Source: Candidatus Gastranaerophilales bacterium
Lineage (GTDB): Bacteria; Cyanobacteriota; Vampirovibrionia; Gastranaerophilales; JANQFW01
Direction: 5' to 3'
DNA length: 45,233 bases
Assembly: GCA_028277625.1 (NCBI GenBank)
Contig: JANQFW010000143.1
Location: forward strand, 1-45,233
The notes under the pieces are model-generated. The model was not told the origin of the DNA, ran no database searches, and saw only the letters and a list, made by a program, of their open reading frames with translations. Within the stretch, counting starts at the first letter, position 1; every line of letters starts with the position of its first letter. This document shows positions 8,751 through 18,019 of the stretch, in pieces. Position numbers and translations under genes: made by a program.

Positions 8751-9746
8751 ATGAGAAAAAAGAACTATTTTTTTTATATAGAATTTCTGCTCTGGTTTAT
8801 AATAATCAGCAGCATCACATTATTTTTAATTAACAACTCTGATAAAATTACCTTCCTAAATAAAGAACACGAAGTAGTTTTCAAAGATGTTGATAGTCTT
8901 GCGATAGGCTCCCCGGTAAGATTAATGGGCATAAAAGTCGGGCACGTCAAAAAACTAATAATAGACGAAGATAAAATAAAAGTCAGATTCATAATAACCA
9001 AACGCAATTTAAAAATACCTGAAGGCGCACATGTAAGTATAGAATTCACAGGACTGGCAGGCTCAAAATCCTTGGAGATTTTGCCACCTGCCGAACTAAA
9101 TAAAGCAAAAAACCAATACATAGTATACGAACCAATAAGAGTAAACTCACTCACAAAAATCCAGCTGGAAATAATGGAGTCTATACTCGGATTTTCTAAG
9201 AGCATAAAAGATAGTTTTGGCGATAAGTCGCACGAACAGATTATTAAAGAAATTGGCAACATAAATAATGTCACAAAAAATATAGAAACAGGCTTTGGCA
9301 AGATAAGGATTAACACAGAAAAACTCAATGATAACTTAGCCTCAAAGTTTTCTAATATAAACGATTTTCTCGACAAAAAAAATGCTAACTTGGACAGCAT
9401 AAACGCTTTCTTAGAAAAAAATACGTCTCAAATAAAATCAACAGAGATTGTCCAAATGATTACCAATTGGGACAGAGCTTTACACAACAAATTAAAGAAA
9501 ATTGATTATCCAAAAATCAATAAAGAATTAAAAAAAGTCAATAAACAAACCACAAAAGCCAAAACAATATTAAAAGACCAATGCAAAAATCAAAATTTTT
9601 TCCAGCAGATAATCAAAAAACTCAAAGACCTTTCTTTAAGATTATCAAATATAAAAAATTTTCTTAACAGGCAAGATCTAGGCAAAACACAATCAGAAGC
9701 GCAAAACTTAAAAGAATTCTCGAAAGAACTCTCAGAATTTGACTAA
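8751..9746 (+). CDS. MCE-domain (MlaD-like) lipid-transport protein
   Basis: A single N-terminal membrane segment (about residues 8-27) anchors the protein in the inner membrane. An MCE/MlaD domain follows at about 36-115, with the family features IGSPVRLMGIKVGHV and EFTGLAGSKSLEI. The remaining ~200 residues are highly charged, Lys/Asn-rich and probably helical, as in cyanobacterial and plastid MCE proteins, where this tail forms a coiled-coil needle. Such proteins work with an ABC transporter (MlaE/MlaF-like) to move phospholipids between membranes. Those partners are not in the window, so it is an orphan here. The ribosome site is weak, but the ATG starts directly at the charged N-terminus that precedes the membrane segment. 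Confidence 0.85.
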   Translation: MRKKNYFFYIEFLLWFIIISSITLFLINNSDKITFLNKEHEVVFKDVDSLAIGSPVRLMGIKVGHVKKLIIDEDKIKVRFIITKRNLKIPEGAHVSIEFTGLAGSKSLEILPPAELNKAKNQYIVYEPIRVNSLTKIQLEIMESILGFSKSIKDSFGDKSHEQIIKEIGNINNVTKNIETGFGKIRINTEKLNDNLASKFSNINDFLDKKNANLDSINAFLEKNTSQIKSTEIVQMITNWDRALHNKLKKIDYPKINKELKKVNKQTTKAKTILKDQCKNQNFFQQIIKKLKDLSLRLSNIKNFLNRQDLGKTQSEAQNLKEFSKELSEFD

Positions 9747-9755
9747 TTGTTTAAT

Positions 9756-10439
9756 TTACTTATGCTGATCTAACAATTCTTGTAGGTTTTTGTTAGGATT
9801 ATCCGCAAAAGAATTAAACATATCATTTGCCCTGGTAGAGTGCAATGTTGACGTAAACATCGTAGCAGGCACCTGCTCCTCATTTTTAATAGGTGTAGCT
9901 GGCATTACTGGCGATGCTATATGCTTTATTCCATCAATATTTTTACACTTTTGCTTAGAGCGTTTATCAGCATATCCGGCTAGTACATTTCGCACAATAG
10001 GTGCAAAAACATTTAATGCAACAATTTGACCAAGTATAGTGGCCGCGACACTTGCAGCTTTTATATGAGTACTAATTTTACTTTGTACTTTGGAATCCAA
10101 TGCTTTTTTACCGGCTTCACTCATATACTGCTTAACTTGCTCAGCATTTATTTTATGGGGCAATATTTTACCTTTCTCTGCCAACTTTTTACCCCACTTC
10201 CCAAATTCGTTGGAAAATGTAAGTAAAGCTACAAGATTAATCCCCATCGTGGCCATTTCCTGACAAAAAATATATTTTCTATCATCTTTTGGTAATTTTT
10301 TATTATTTAATACACTAAGCCCTTGCCCTAAGCCACTTACGGTAAAAGTCAATGCAGAGGTACGAGTTAAAAATTTGCCGTTATTTTCTATATGAAACCT
10401 TGGCGCAGTAATCTTAAAAAATTGTCTAGGCTTTATCAT
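9756..10439 (-). CDS. Hypothetical membrane protein, paralogue of its upstream neighbour
   Basis: Not recognised. 227 aa from the ATG at 10439, which overlaps the upstream gene's stop as ATGA, so translation is probably coupled; a GTG three codons earlier is less likely. Two weakly hydrophobic stretches (about 25-50 and 125-155) flank a Lys-rich helical middle, and the tail is polar. It resembles the upstream protein in layout and in short matches: a PKDDRK motif (DKETRK in the neighbour) after the first hydrophobic stretch, an MATM/AKM segment, a G-W helix, and a P-I-x-x-N element closing the second. I infer a tandem duplication. No signal peptide or catalytic motif is seen. Confidence 0.6.
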   Translation of the reverse strand: MIKPRQFFKITAPRFHIENNGKFLTRTSALTFTVSGLGQGLSVLNNKKLPKDDRKYIFCQEMATMGINLVALLTFSNEFGKWGKKLAEKGKILPHKINAEQVKQYMSEAGKKALDSKVQSKISTHIKAASVAATILGQIVALNVFAPIVRNVLAGYADKRSKQKCKNIDGIKHIASPVMPATPIKNEEQVPATMFTSTLHSTRANDMFNSFADNPNKNLQELLDQHK

Positions 10440-11065
10440 GCTTTCCACCCCTTACACTTGTTTTCGCATTGCTGCTTATTCTCATTGGCTTTATTTTTGT
10501 TTTTATTTAGCCGGGGGCATTTATCCAGCATCCAATTAGTTATAGGGTCGATAAATAGCATATCTGCTACAAACACCGAAACAACTGCCATTGCTACGCC
10601 TGCTATAGCACCAATAGCTCTTGGGTATTTTTTCTTTGTCAATGATTCTAAAATCTGACTGCTATTTTTCCTTTGAATTTCTTCTATTTTCATACCCAAA
10701 GACTCTAGCTCATTCTTTTGAGCCTCGGTTGAACTGTAAGTATTTTTTACAATATCCTTAAAGCATTCAGGTACTTTAAATAATCCTTTTTTTATACCAT
10801 TTTCGCCAATCCATTCACCTATACTTCTTGCACAGACCCCGCTACCTGTAGTTACTATCATCTTTGCAAACGTTCTGGTTGCTGAATTTTTACGTGTTTC
10901 TTTATCAACCATAGGGTTGCCTGCATCTAAAGCTGTTTGCGTAACTAAAGCAGTAGCACCAATATATAACCGTTGCATAGAGGGCTTTGTATCTGCCAAT
11001 TTAGCAAAGCTCTTTGGCACATGTAAGCCAAAAGCTATCTTCTTAGGTCTGGGTAAGGTGACCAA
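10436..11065 (-). CDS. Hypothetical membrane protein, first of a coupled pair
   Basis: Not recognised. 209 aa starting at TTG with a good GAGGAAG ribosome site; no ATG fits better. Hydrophobic segments lie near residues 32-48 and 150-172, the latter ending in a short Cys/Lys-rich tail with four cysteines (CPRL, QQCENKCKGW). It ends inside the start of the next gene (ATGA overlap). The layout and several spaced residues match that next gene, so the two look like diverged paralogues that may act together. Homologues, if any, are probably lineage-restricted. Confidence 0.6.
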   Translation of the reverse strand: MVTLPRPKKIAFGLHVPKSFAKLADTKPSMQRLYIGATALVTQTALDAGNPMVDKETRKNSATRTFAKMIVTTGSGVCARSIGEWIGENGIKKGLFKVPECFKDIVKNTYSSTEAQKNELESLGMKIEEIQRKNSSQILESLTKKKYPRAIGAIAGVAMAVVSVFVADMLFIDPITNWMLDKCPRLNKNKNKANENKQQCENKCKGWKA

Positions 11066-11193
11066 AATATTCTTCCTCTTTTTTTATTTTAAATTCCCAA
11101 GTTTTTTAAATCTAACATATAACATATAAACTAAAACAAACAAGATGTAAAATTTACTATTTTATCTGCAAAATTTACAAAATTTAAAATACT

Positions 11194-13632
11194 CTACACA
11201 CTTGCCAATTCTCCCATACCGGAGAACTTATATGCAGTTGTGTTTACAATGCTGCATCCTTGCTCTTCATCATACTCTACTTTGATAACATTATCAATAC
11301 TTTCTTTAATATCTTCTATGTGAGTAATCAATATAACTTGCTCAAAGCTATGCGACAGCTTATTTAAAAGGTTTACTACATTATTACGACGATTTTCATC
11401 CAAAGATCCGAACACCTCATCAAGAATAAGCAAAGATAAAGATCGACCGGTACGCTGTGCAATCATCTTGGATATTGCAAGCCTCAGGCACAAATTAGCA
11501 ATATCCTCTTCACCACCTGAGATAACAGGCTTTACTTCACCTTCATCATACAGGTTTACCTCATACTTATCATTCAACTCAAGCTCAGAATATCTATCAT
11601 CAGTAAGCTCTTTTAAAAACTCACTGGCAATATACGACAATTCAGGGCGCGCAAGATTATTAAGCTTCTCCAAAAACTCCCCGTAAAACCTATCGAGCTC
11701 AATCAGATAATTATGCTCAGTTTCTTTATTTTTAATAGCCTCAAGCTTTTCTTTATGCTCTTGCTCTTGCTTTAGGCAATTATTCAGATTATTTTGAACA
11801 TTTTTAACTTCAGCTTCAGATTTTACAATACTATTTTTTGCGTTATAAAAGCCATCTTTAACCTTCAAAAACTTTTCTTCTGCCTGCCTAAAATGATCTG
11901 GAGAAAATTCAAGCTTTTTAATGCTTACCTCATTTGCATCAGATAGCTTTTGGGCTTCTTCCATTGACTTTTGCTGATCCGTTAAGTCTTTTTTAACAGG
12001 CTCAATCTTTGCAACAGCAGATTTTAAAGAAATCAACTGCTCATATTTTTCTCTTAAAGGTTTAATCTCAGCTCTTAGCTTCTCCATCAAATCCTTATCA
12101 TAGCCAGAGGGTAAATCATTTAAGGCCATTTGGTCTTTTTCAGCTTCAGACTTATTTAAATCAAGCTCTTTTTTGACTTTTTTATAACGCTCCTGTTCGG
12201 CTTTGTACTCGCCTTGTATTTTTATAAAATCGCTATATTGCTTTTCTTTTTGTTTTTTATCATTGGTCAATTCGTCAGTACCGGCAAGATTATTTTTTAA
12301 GTGATTTAACCCTTTTGTAAGCGTTTTTATTTCATTATCAATAGCAATTTTATTAATTTCAAAATCAGAAATAACCTTTTTATATTCATCTTTTAAAGGT
12401 CTTTCACAAGTTGGGCAAGCACCACCTTCACCCTTATCCTCTATTAATTTTTGCTGCTTATTAATTTTAGCCAATTCTTTTTGCTTTTGGCTAATTAACA
12501 CTTCTTTTTCACGCATTGTTGCTTGCTGTTTTGCAGCCATATCTTGTATTTTTTTATTTATAAGCTCAATCTCTTTTTTTAGGTCAGGAATCTTCTCCAC
12601 CTGCTCCTTTTTGGTCTTACCGGAAACAATAACAGCATTAAGCTCATCATTAAGCTTTTTAGATTCCTTTTTCAATCCCTCAAGCTTAGATATCAGCTTT
12701 TGTTTAGTTATTTCATGAGCCTGTAACTTTTCTTGTTCTTTTAATTGCTTTTCTATATCTTTATATTTAGGCTCATACTCTTTAAGTTCAGTATATTTTT
12801 TATTTTTTTCTTCTAAATCTTTATATTCTAAATTTAATTTTTTCAAATTTTCATTAATATACCTAAGCTTCTGCCCCGTAGCTTCTTGCTCTCTAGTTAA
12901 CTTATCAAACTCTTCTTTAACTTTTTTAGATTTTTCCCACTCAGGCTCAATTTCAGCTAATTGCTTAGAAACATCAGTAAACTCTTTTTGTACAGCCTCA
13001 AGCTGCTTTTTAGAATTATTTAAAGCATCCTGATGCTTTTTTTTCTCCTCTTCAATCACCTGAACATCCTGCAAGCCTTGCTTAAAGCCCTCAATTTCAC
13101 GCTTAAGGTTATTCTTATCTTCCCTAATTTTCTTTAAAGCATCGCCAACTTTTTCATAGCTCAAAACTTTACTAATAAAATTTCTGCGCTCCTTGGCAGA
13201 CTTTACATTGCTCAAAAACAACAATTCTTTTTGCCCAGTAAAATAAGTATTAAAAAACTCGTTCTTTGTCATCCCGATTTTTTCAACCAAATACTTGGTC
13301 ACCTCGGTCTGACTATTAACAATAGGAACATCAGCCTCGCCCAGATACACTTCCGCCTTATCAAGATATCTTTTAACTTTATATATTTCTTTTTCTAACT
13401 GAAAAACAACCTCAACAAGAACTTTAGTACGAGCCTTAGCCTTATTCCATTTTATAGAATCCTTAGTGCCACGCGCTGCATCATTACCATAAATTGCCCA
13501 GCATATAGCCTCAAGCACAGTGCTTTTGCCAGAACCATTAGCACCGTTAATAATAGTAATTCCATCAGAAAAATCAATATGCGAATTACAGTGCTGCCTA
13601 AAGTTTTCCATCTTAAGCGCTATCAATCGCAT
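11194..13632 (-). CDS. sbcC: Rad50/SbcC-type SMC-like ATPase
   Basis: DNA-end-processing ATPase that partners Mre11. The 812 aa are laid out as an N-terminal ATPase half with Walker A NGANGSGKST (30-39), a long coiled coil (about 150-650) interrupted at about 405-408 by the zinc hook CPTC, then the C-terminal half with the ABC signature SGGEEDIANLCLRLA (about 702) and Walker B LLILDEVFGSLDE (about 737). It is closer in size to archaeal Rad50 than to the >1000-residue E. coli SbcC. The ATG at 13632 follows GGAG by 9 nt and overlaps the end of the Mre11 gene by 10 nt; the in-frame TTG upstream is unlikely. Last gene of the resection operon. Confidence 0.93.
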   Translation of the reverse strand: MRLIALKMENFRQHCNSHIDFSDGITIINGANGSGKSTVLEAICWAIYGNDAARGTKDSIKWNKAKARTKVLVEVVFQLEKEIYKVKRYLDKAEVYLGEADVPIVNSQTEVTKYLVEKIGMTKNEFFNTYFTGQKELLFLSNVKSAKERRNFISKVLSYEKVGDALKKIREDKNNLKREIEGFKQGLQDVQVIEEEKKKHQDALNNSKKQLEAVQKEFTDVSKQLAEIEPEWEKSKKVKEEFDKLTREQEATGQKLRYINENLKKLNLEYKDLEEKNKKYTELKEYEPKYKDIEKQLKEQEKLQAHEITKQKLISKLEGLKKESKKLNDELNAVIVSGKTKKEQVEKIPDLKKEIELINKKIQDMAAKQQATMREKEVLISQKQKELAKINKQQKLIEDKGEGGACPTCERPLKDEYKKVISDFEINKIAIDNEIKTLTKGLNHLKNNLAGTDELTNDKKQKEKQYSDFIKIQGEYKAEQERYKKVKKELDLNKSEAEKDQMALNDLPSGYDKDLMEKLRAEIKPLREKYEQLISLKSAVAKIEPVKKDLTDQQKSMEEAQKLSDANEVSIKKLEFSPDHFRQAEEKFLKVKDGFYNAKNSIVKSEAEVKNVQNNLNNCLKQEQEHKEKLEAIKNKETEHNYLIELDRFYGEFLEKLNNLARPELSYIASEFLKELTDDRYSELELNDKYEVNLYDEGEVKPVISGGEEDIANLCLRLAISKMIAQRTGRSLSLLILDEVFGSLDENRRNNVVNLLNKLSHSFEQVILITHIEDIKESIDNVIKVEYDEEQGCSIVNTTAYKFSGMGELASV

Positions 13633-14774
13633 TTTGCCATACTCCAATCTAAATACTGACGTGCCTTATCTTTAAATATACCTTTTTCCAGAGTCTGAGA
13701 TAAATCAAACCCTTTTACTTCTTCTTCTAAATACTCTTGAATACTTTTTTGCTTTGATTCTTCTTGATTTTCATCTTGCTGATATTTTAAAGAATCTTTT
13801 TTAATTATATTTAACCTAAAATGAACAGCCTTTTTCTTTAGCTCTCGTATCTTTTTATAGTCCAAACTCTTAATAATTATATCATCTACGTTTTTCAAGG
13901 TTAATCTAATTATAGACTTGTCAAGCTTAATAATTTTATCAGCCTCGTCAATAATTTTCTGGTTAATCTCCTCAACGTTCATACCTTCAACATCAATCCA
14001 AGGTATATCAATAACTTTACGAGTCTTTTTTAACGTGTGAAATTTACATAGCTTCTGGTCTAAATCATACTCTATAAAGCCTTTTTCCTGCTTAGCCTCC
14101 TGCCATATATTAGTAGAAGTCCGTTCAATCGCCCCGGAATAATAAATATTATCCGCAAGATCAACAAATTTATGATAGTGCCCAAGTGCAACATAATCCC
14201 ACTCATCCTTGGCAATGTCGTTTTCCTCAATAAGAGCGGTTTCATTTTTGGTTATTTCAGCACACTTAGGACTGTTAAAAGACCCATGCATCATCAAAAT
14301 ATTATATTTGTAATCCTTATCCGGCTTAATAGAATACTCTTTAAACTTGCTCAAACTATTATAAGGCACGCACATAACATTTAAGCTTAAACTGTCAAGA
14401 GCAACGTTCTCTATATCTATATCAACAACTTTAACTCTAGGGATAATAGCCTCTAAAATTTGCAAAACACTTCCAGACTCATAAGACTTAACCCCCTCAT
14501 GGTTACCAGAAATAATAATAATAGGTATATCACATTGTTCTCTAAATTTTTGCAAAAGCACAACCGTGTGATACATAGTGTTATTAGTAGGTCGCGGACG
14601 ATGAAAAACATCCCCGGCTATCAAAACAGCAGCAGGATTAAGCTCAATAATCTTATCAAGAGCTTCTTTAAAAACCTTTAAAACATCTTTCTCTCTAAGG
14701 TTAAAGCCATTTTTATCAAGTCTGTTATAAGCCCTGTACCCGAGGTGCAAATCTCCAAGATGTACTATTTTCAT
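13623..14774 (-). CDS. sbcD: Mre11/SbcD-type DNA double-strand-break nuclease
   Basis: Mn-dependent exo/endonuclease that opens DNA ends with Rad50. 383 aa. The calcineurin-like phosphoesterase motifs are all present: GDLHLG (D8, H10), AGDVFHRP (D55, H58), SGNHEG (N91, H92), MMHGSF near 165 and LGHYHKF near 200. The last ~100 residues are charged and helical, as in the Rad50-binding region of archaeal Mre11. AGGA lies about 9 nt before the ATG. It sits 21 nt after the HerA-like gene and overlaps the Rad50 gene, which fits one transcript and one complex. Confidence 0.93.
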   Translation of the reverse strand: MKIVHLGDLHLGYRAYNRLDKNGFNLREKDVLKVFKEALDKIIELNPAAVLIAGDVFHRPRPTNNTMYHTVVLLQKFREQCDIPIIIISGNHEGVKSYESGSVLQILEAIIPRVKVVDIDIENVALDSLSLNVMCVPYNSLSKFKEYSIKPDKDYKYNILMMHGSFNSPKCAEITKNETALIEENDIAKDEWDYVALGHYHKFVDLADNIYYSGAIERTSTNIWQEAKQEKGFIEYDLDQKLCKFHTLKKTRKVIDIPWIDVEGMNVEEINQKIIDEADKIIKLDKSIIRLTLKNVDDIIIKSLDYKKIRELKKKAVHFRLNIIKKDSLKYQQDENQEESKQKSIQEYLEEEVKGFDLSQTLEKGIFKDKARQYLDWSMAKCD

Positions 14775-14795
14775 TGCATTATCCTAATCTCTTGT

Positions 14796-16823
14796 TTAAT
14801 CATCATCATTTAATAAGTCATCAATCGTGGCTCTTTTAGGAGAAGGCGAATAGCTCTCCTCAAAGCTAGAACGAGGCGCTTTTTGAGTCAATTTACTCTT
14901 AAAATACCCAAATGCTCCTTGCTTACCCCAATTTTTAGAATTTAATTCTGTCTTGCAAAGTGCTTTTCTTACAACATCTTGATCAACGTGATAAATAGCT
15001 TCTTTTACGTCATTAGCTTTTATACTTTTATCCAGTCGCCTTAAGTTGTAAGCCATAGCATCCTCAAAACTTCGCTCAGGCACAGAAGGAAACTTATCTA
15101 TCCCGTCTTGGCTGGTCATAATCGGCGGACGAGGAAACTTAACAAAAATATACTGGTTAAAATGCGGATGGCGAATAAGCAGCTTACCCTTTTCAAGGGT
15201 TGTTAGCTCAGCTTTAATGCTAGAAGGCATTACACTATACCCTTGAGTAGAAAGCTCATCCATATCCATACGCCCAAAAACACTGGTCCCGCAGTTGCCA
15301 ACAATTCTTTTGTTAACCTGAGACTTAAATTGCTGCGCAGAAAACAATACCAATCCAAGGTACCTTCCCCTTTCGGATATTTCAAGCAAAGTTTGCTTTA
15401 AGTACGAATTACCACCGTCATTAGATGCATATTTATTAAGCTCATCCACAAACACAACTACTTTTTTAACCCCAAGAGCTTTTTTCTCTAATAGTTCTCG
15501 AAGCTTTTCTACCGCTCTGGTAAAAACCAAATCCTGCCCCAAAGGACTAACACCCGCAACATCTATAACATAGATTGTTCTATCTTTAAACTCACCCCAT
15601 GGCAAATCACTGCTATCAGAGTCATTGCCAACCAAACCCTCACACCGGTATGTAATATTCGTCAATCTATTATGAACTTTTCTAATAGTAGGTATAGCAT
15701 GCCCTCTCCAGCTAGACTTGCCTTCACCCTCTTCAGTATCATTTAAAACCCGTTGGAACCACTCGTTAAGGTCATTAAAATTCTGTATTTTCTTATGCAA
15801 TAAATAATGAGAATCAAGCTTGTCCTGATTAATAATTTTTTCTTTCATAAACTGCAAAAAACCATCCGCCTTTGCATCAACATCATCTTTATTCATCAAA
15901 ACATTTACATAATCAAAAATATCAGTTAAATTCCAGCTCAAAGGCTTAACATTATGACTAATTTCTTCATTTGTCCTTAAAGTATTCAAATTAATTTTAT
16001 CAGCCTTGTAAGGCGCATAGTATTCAACATTTTCAAAAGGTTCAGGCTTTAGCTTGAGCTTTCTATACATTTCCAATTCTTCATCGGATAACTCAACAGC
16101 CGGATGATCCAAAAACAATAAATCAGGCCCTTTTACGTTGAACAAAACAGCAGCCACGCCCTCATCTTCTTTTTCATCTTTATGATGTTGAAAAATACCG
16201 GTTAACAAAAACTGTACAATACTGGTCTTAGTAGCCAAGCCAGATACACCCGTAACATTAAGATGAGCAGCCTCAGGCCCCAATAAAAATCTGGAGTCAA
16301 GATACACAGGAGAATAATTGTCTCCGTTAGTATAAAGCCCCACTGGTATACCCGTTTTATCGGCGTAGCTATCCATTCTCAAGGATTCTTTAATATCAGC
16401 ATCATCAGCCAAATAAATACTACCAATCGAAACCGGTTGTATAGGCTCTTCAGGTATCATCTTTAATGTTGAAGCAGTATAATATCTAATCTCAGGGCGT
16501 TCAGTCTGCGCGTTGTGGCTATATTGAGGATTCCCCTCAGAACTTATAAAATCATGTATCGGCGCAGCTAAATCAGTATAACTAATGCCTTCTGTCACAA
16601 TGCCATATACAATACGATCAACTTTATTTCCTTTTTTATTAAGAACCTGCCTGTCTGCAACAACTTTAACAATCGTCCCTATACCCACAGGCGAATCTAA
16701 GTTTGTCCAAAAGCTAAAAGACTGAGCCGTATTAGGATTTTTCTCAGTAGCAATTACCCTTCCTACAGCTATATCATATATAGATTCCAGTTCATCTTCA
16801 ATTGATTCTAAACTTTGCTGCAT
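14796..16823 (-). CDS. HerA-like hexameric DNA-translocase ATPase
   Basis: 675 aa, FtsK/HerA superfamily. The N-terminal ~120 residues look like the beta-barrel (HAS-barrel) of HerA (GRVIATE, GTIVKV, GIVTEGI). The P-loop region is TGVSGLATKTS (191-201), which keeps the Lys and hydroxyl residues but has one residue more than the classical GxxGxGKS/T. Downstream are TIYVIDVAGV and the Walker B VVVFVDELNKYA (near 460), followed by SERGRYLGLVLFSAQQ, typical of HerA. In archaea HerA pumps DNA into the NurA nuclease while Mre11-Rad50 starts resection; here it lies between a NurA-like gene (14 nt upstream) and mre11-rad50. GAGGTAA precedes the ATG. Family placement is strong; the unusual P-loop may be a subfamily trait. 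Confidence 0.85.
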   Translation of the reverse strand: MQQSLESIEDELESIYDIAVGRVIATEKNPNTAQSFSFWTNLDSPVGIGTIVKVVADRQVLNKKGNKVDRIVYGIVTEGISYTDLAAPIHDFISSEGNPQYSHNAQTERPEIRYYTASTLKMIPEEPIQPVSIGSIYLADDADIKESLRMDSYADKTGIPVGLYTNGDNYSPVYLDSRFLLGPEAAHLNVTGVSGLATKTSIVQFLLTGIFQHHKDEKEDEGVAAVLFNVKGPDLLFLDHPAVELSDEELEMYRKLKLKPEPFENVEYYAPYKADKINLNTLRTNEEISHNVKPLSWNLTDIFDYVNVLMNKDDVDAKADGFLQFMKEKIINQDKLDSHYLLHKKIQNFNDLNEWFQRVLNDTEEGEGKSSWRGHAIPTIRKVHNRLTNITYRCEGLVGNDSDSSDLPWGEFKDRTIYVIDVAGVSPLGQDLVFTRAVEKLRELLEKKALGVKKVVVFVDELNKYASNDGGNSYLKQTLLEISERGRYLGLVLFSAQQFKSQVNKRIVGNCGTSVFGRMDMDELSTQGYSVMPSSIKAELTTLEKGKLLIRHPHFNQYIFVKFPRPPIMTSQDGIDKFPSVPERSFEDAMAYNLRRLDKSIKANDVKEAIYHVDQDVVRKALCKTELNSKNWGKQGAFGYFKSKLTQKAPRSSFEESYSPSPKRATIDDLLNDDD

Positions 16824-16837
16824 ATATTACCTCACTT

Positions 16838-17890
16838 TTATACAAAAGCCAGACTTTCAAGCACAGTCCAGCTTGGAGCTTTACATTTTAAATAATCTTC
16901 ACAATATTTAATAGGATAAATCATCCTGTCCCAACGAGATTCAGGAAACGCAATAGGATTAGACTCCAGCAAAATCCAGCTGCTAATCTCGTCAACTTTT
17001 GATAGTAAATCTTCCCTATCGGGTATTTCAATACGTATAATACCAAAGTCCATCTTGCCGTAGTTTTTATCAGAATGCAGTCTTAAATACCAGCTAAAAA
17101 CCTTTTCAGGTGTATTTTTAAATCTTCTTTTAGGTCTAAATACACAAGAGCGCTCACCTTTTTTTATATTATAAATTTTACACAGCTTCTCATAATCAAA
17201 ATACTGCACATTATGAGATTTAATAACACCAACCACGTTAGCTGTTTTCATCAAATCACTGCTAATATTCGTTAGCCCACCATCAACATATAACCAATCA
17301 TCAGAGTTTTTAAACTCAACCGCCCATTCATTAGCCATAGTAGACTCCATATGCCTTCTGTTTTCCTGAATCGCACTATGTGCTTTTTTCTCAAACTCTT
17401 CCGGCATCAGTGGATAATCAGACTCCCCTTTGGCTTTCACACCTATATTTACCGGCTTTATATTATAATTATTAAAATCTTTAACGTCAAAATAAAAATC
17501 AGGCTCGTCCCCGTTGAATTTAAACGGCAAAAAAATATTTTCTTCGGCTCTTTCCAAACCGATAGAATACATTTTTTTATCTGTACGCTTCATTATCACC
17601 GCAGACATATAGCCATAAGTAAAAGGAATAAAGTTATAGTACGTTAAAATACGCTTTTTCTCTATCCCGTCCAGAAAGTAATTAAATTTTGACTGACTTG
17701 TATTTACTTCAATCTTTTTAGTGCAAAAATCACCGTTATTTTCAACTATTTGAGCTTCCGCATACTCAGTATCATGAGGTTGATATTTTGCAAAATCAAA
17801 ATCTTCATTAGGATTCGAGCGATTAACCCGAATATTTTTTCCCTCTTGCCTTTGCTCCTTTATATATTGCGAAAAGTTTTTTAATAACAT
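16838..17890 (-). CDS. NurA-like 5'-3' nuclease
   Basis: 350 aa, first gene of the resection operon. It is recognised by the spaced acidic motifs of the NurA family: FLDGIEKKR (D74, G75), YVDGGLTN (D203, G204), GVIKSHN (G221, K224), a late SWYLRL segment, and YPIKYCEDYL near the C-terminus. In archaeal NurA these residues bind Mn2+ in a dimeric nuclease that is stimulated by HerA. The match is by motif and context, not overall identity, and the region between motifs is unfamiliar. AGAGGTTG precedes the ATG. The neighbouring HerA, Mre11 and Rad50 genes make the assignment much more secure than the protein alone would. Confidence 0.75.
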   Translation of the reverse strand: MLLKNFSQYIKEQRQEGKNIRVNRSNPNEDFDFAKYQPHDTEYAEAQIVENNGDFCTKKIEVNTSQSKFNYFLDGIEKKRILTYYNFIPFTYGYMSAVIMKRTDKKMYSIGLERAEENIFLPFKFNGDEPDFYFDVKDFNNYNIKPVNIGVKAKGESDYPLMPEEFEKKAHSAIQENRRHMESTMANEWAVEFKNSDDWLYVDGGLTNISSDLMKTANVVGVIKSHNVQYFDYEKLCKIYNIKKGERSCVFRPKRRFKNTPEKVFSWYLRLHSDKNYGKMDFGIIRIEIPDREDLLSKVDEISSWILLESNPIAFPESRWDRMIYPIKYCEDYLKCKAPSWTVLESLAFV

Positions 17891-17912
17891 TTATTCAACC
17901 TCTTACCCCTTA

Positions 17913-17992
17913 AGCTTACTCAAAAAAACTTTTCAGATTATTCTATTGAGTTAAATTTCGTAAAATAAATTGGTCTCTGAAAAAAGTAAGCT
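17913..17992. repeat. Interrupted inverted repeat upstream of the nurA-like gene
   Basis: Two 8-bp arms are each matched: AGCTTACT (17913-17920) with AGTAAGCT (17985-17992), and TTTTCAGA (17930-17937) with TCTGAAAA (17976-17983). They are separated by unequal bulges (9 nt on one side, 1 nt on the other) around a 38-nt loop. It would fold in the 5' leader of the resection operon. Function unknown. Confidence 0.4.
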
Positions 17993-18019
17993 GAAACTTA
18001 ATTGATGAGCATAATAAAT

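Noticed and set aside
11194-17890. HerA plus nuclease as an anti-phage defence island
   Set aside because: Known HerA defence systems pair it with SIR2 or DUF4297 effectors. Here the partners are NurA, Mre11 and Rad50, with no effector, integrase or other defence gene nearby, so repair is the simpler reading.
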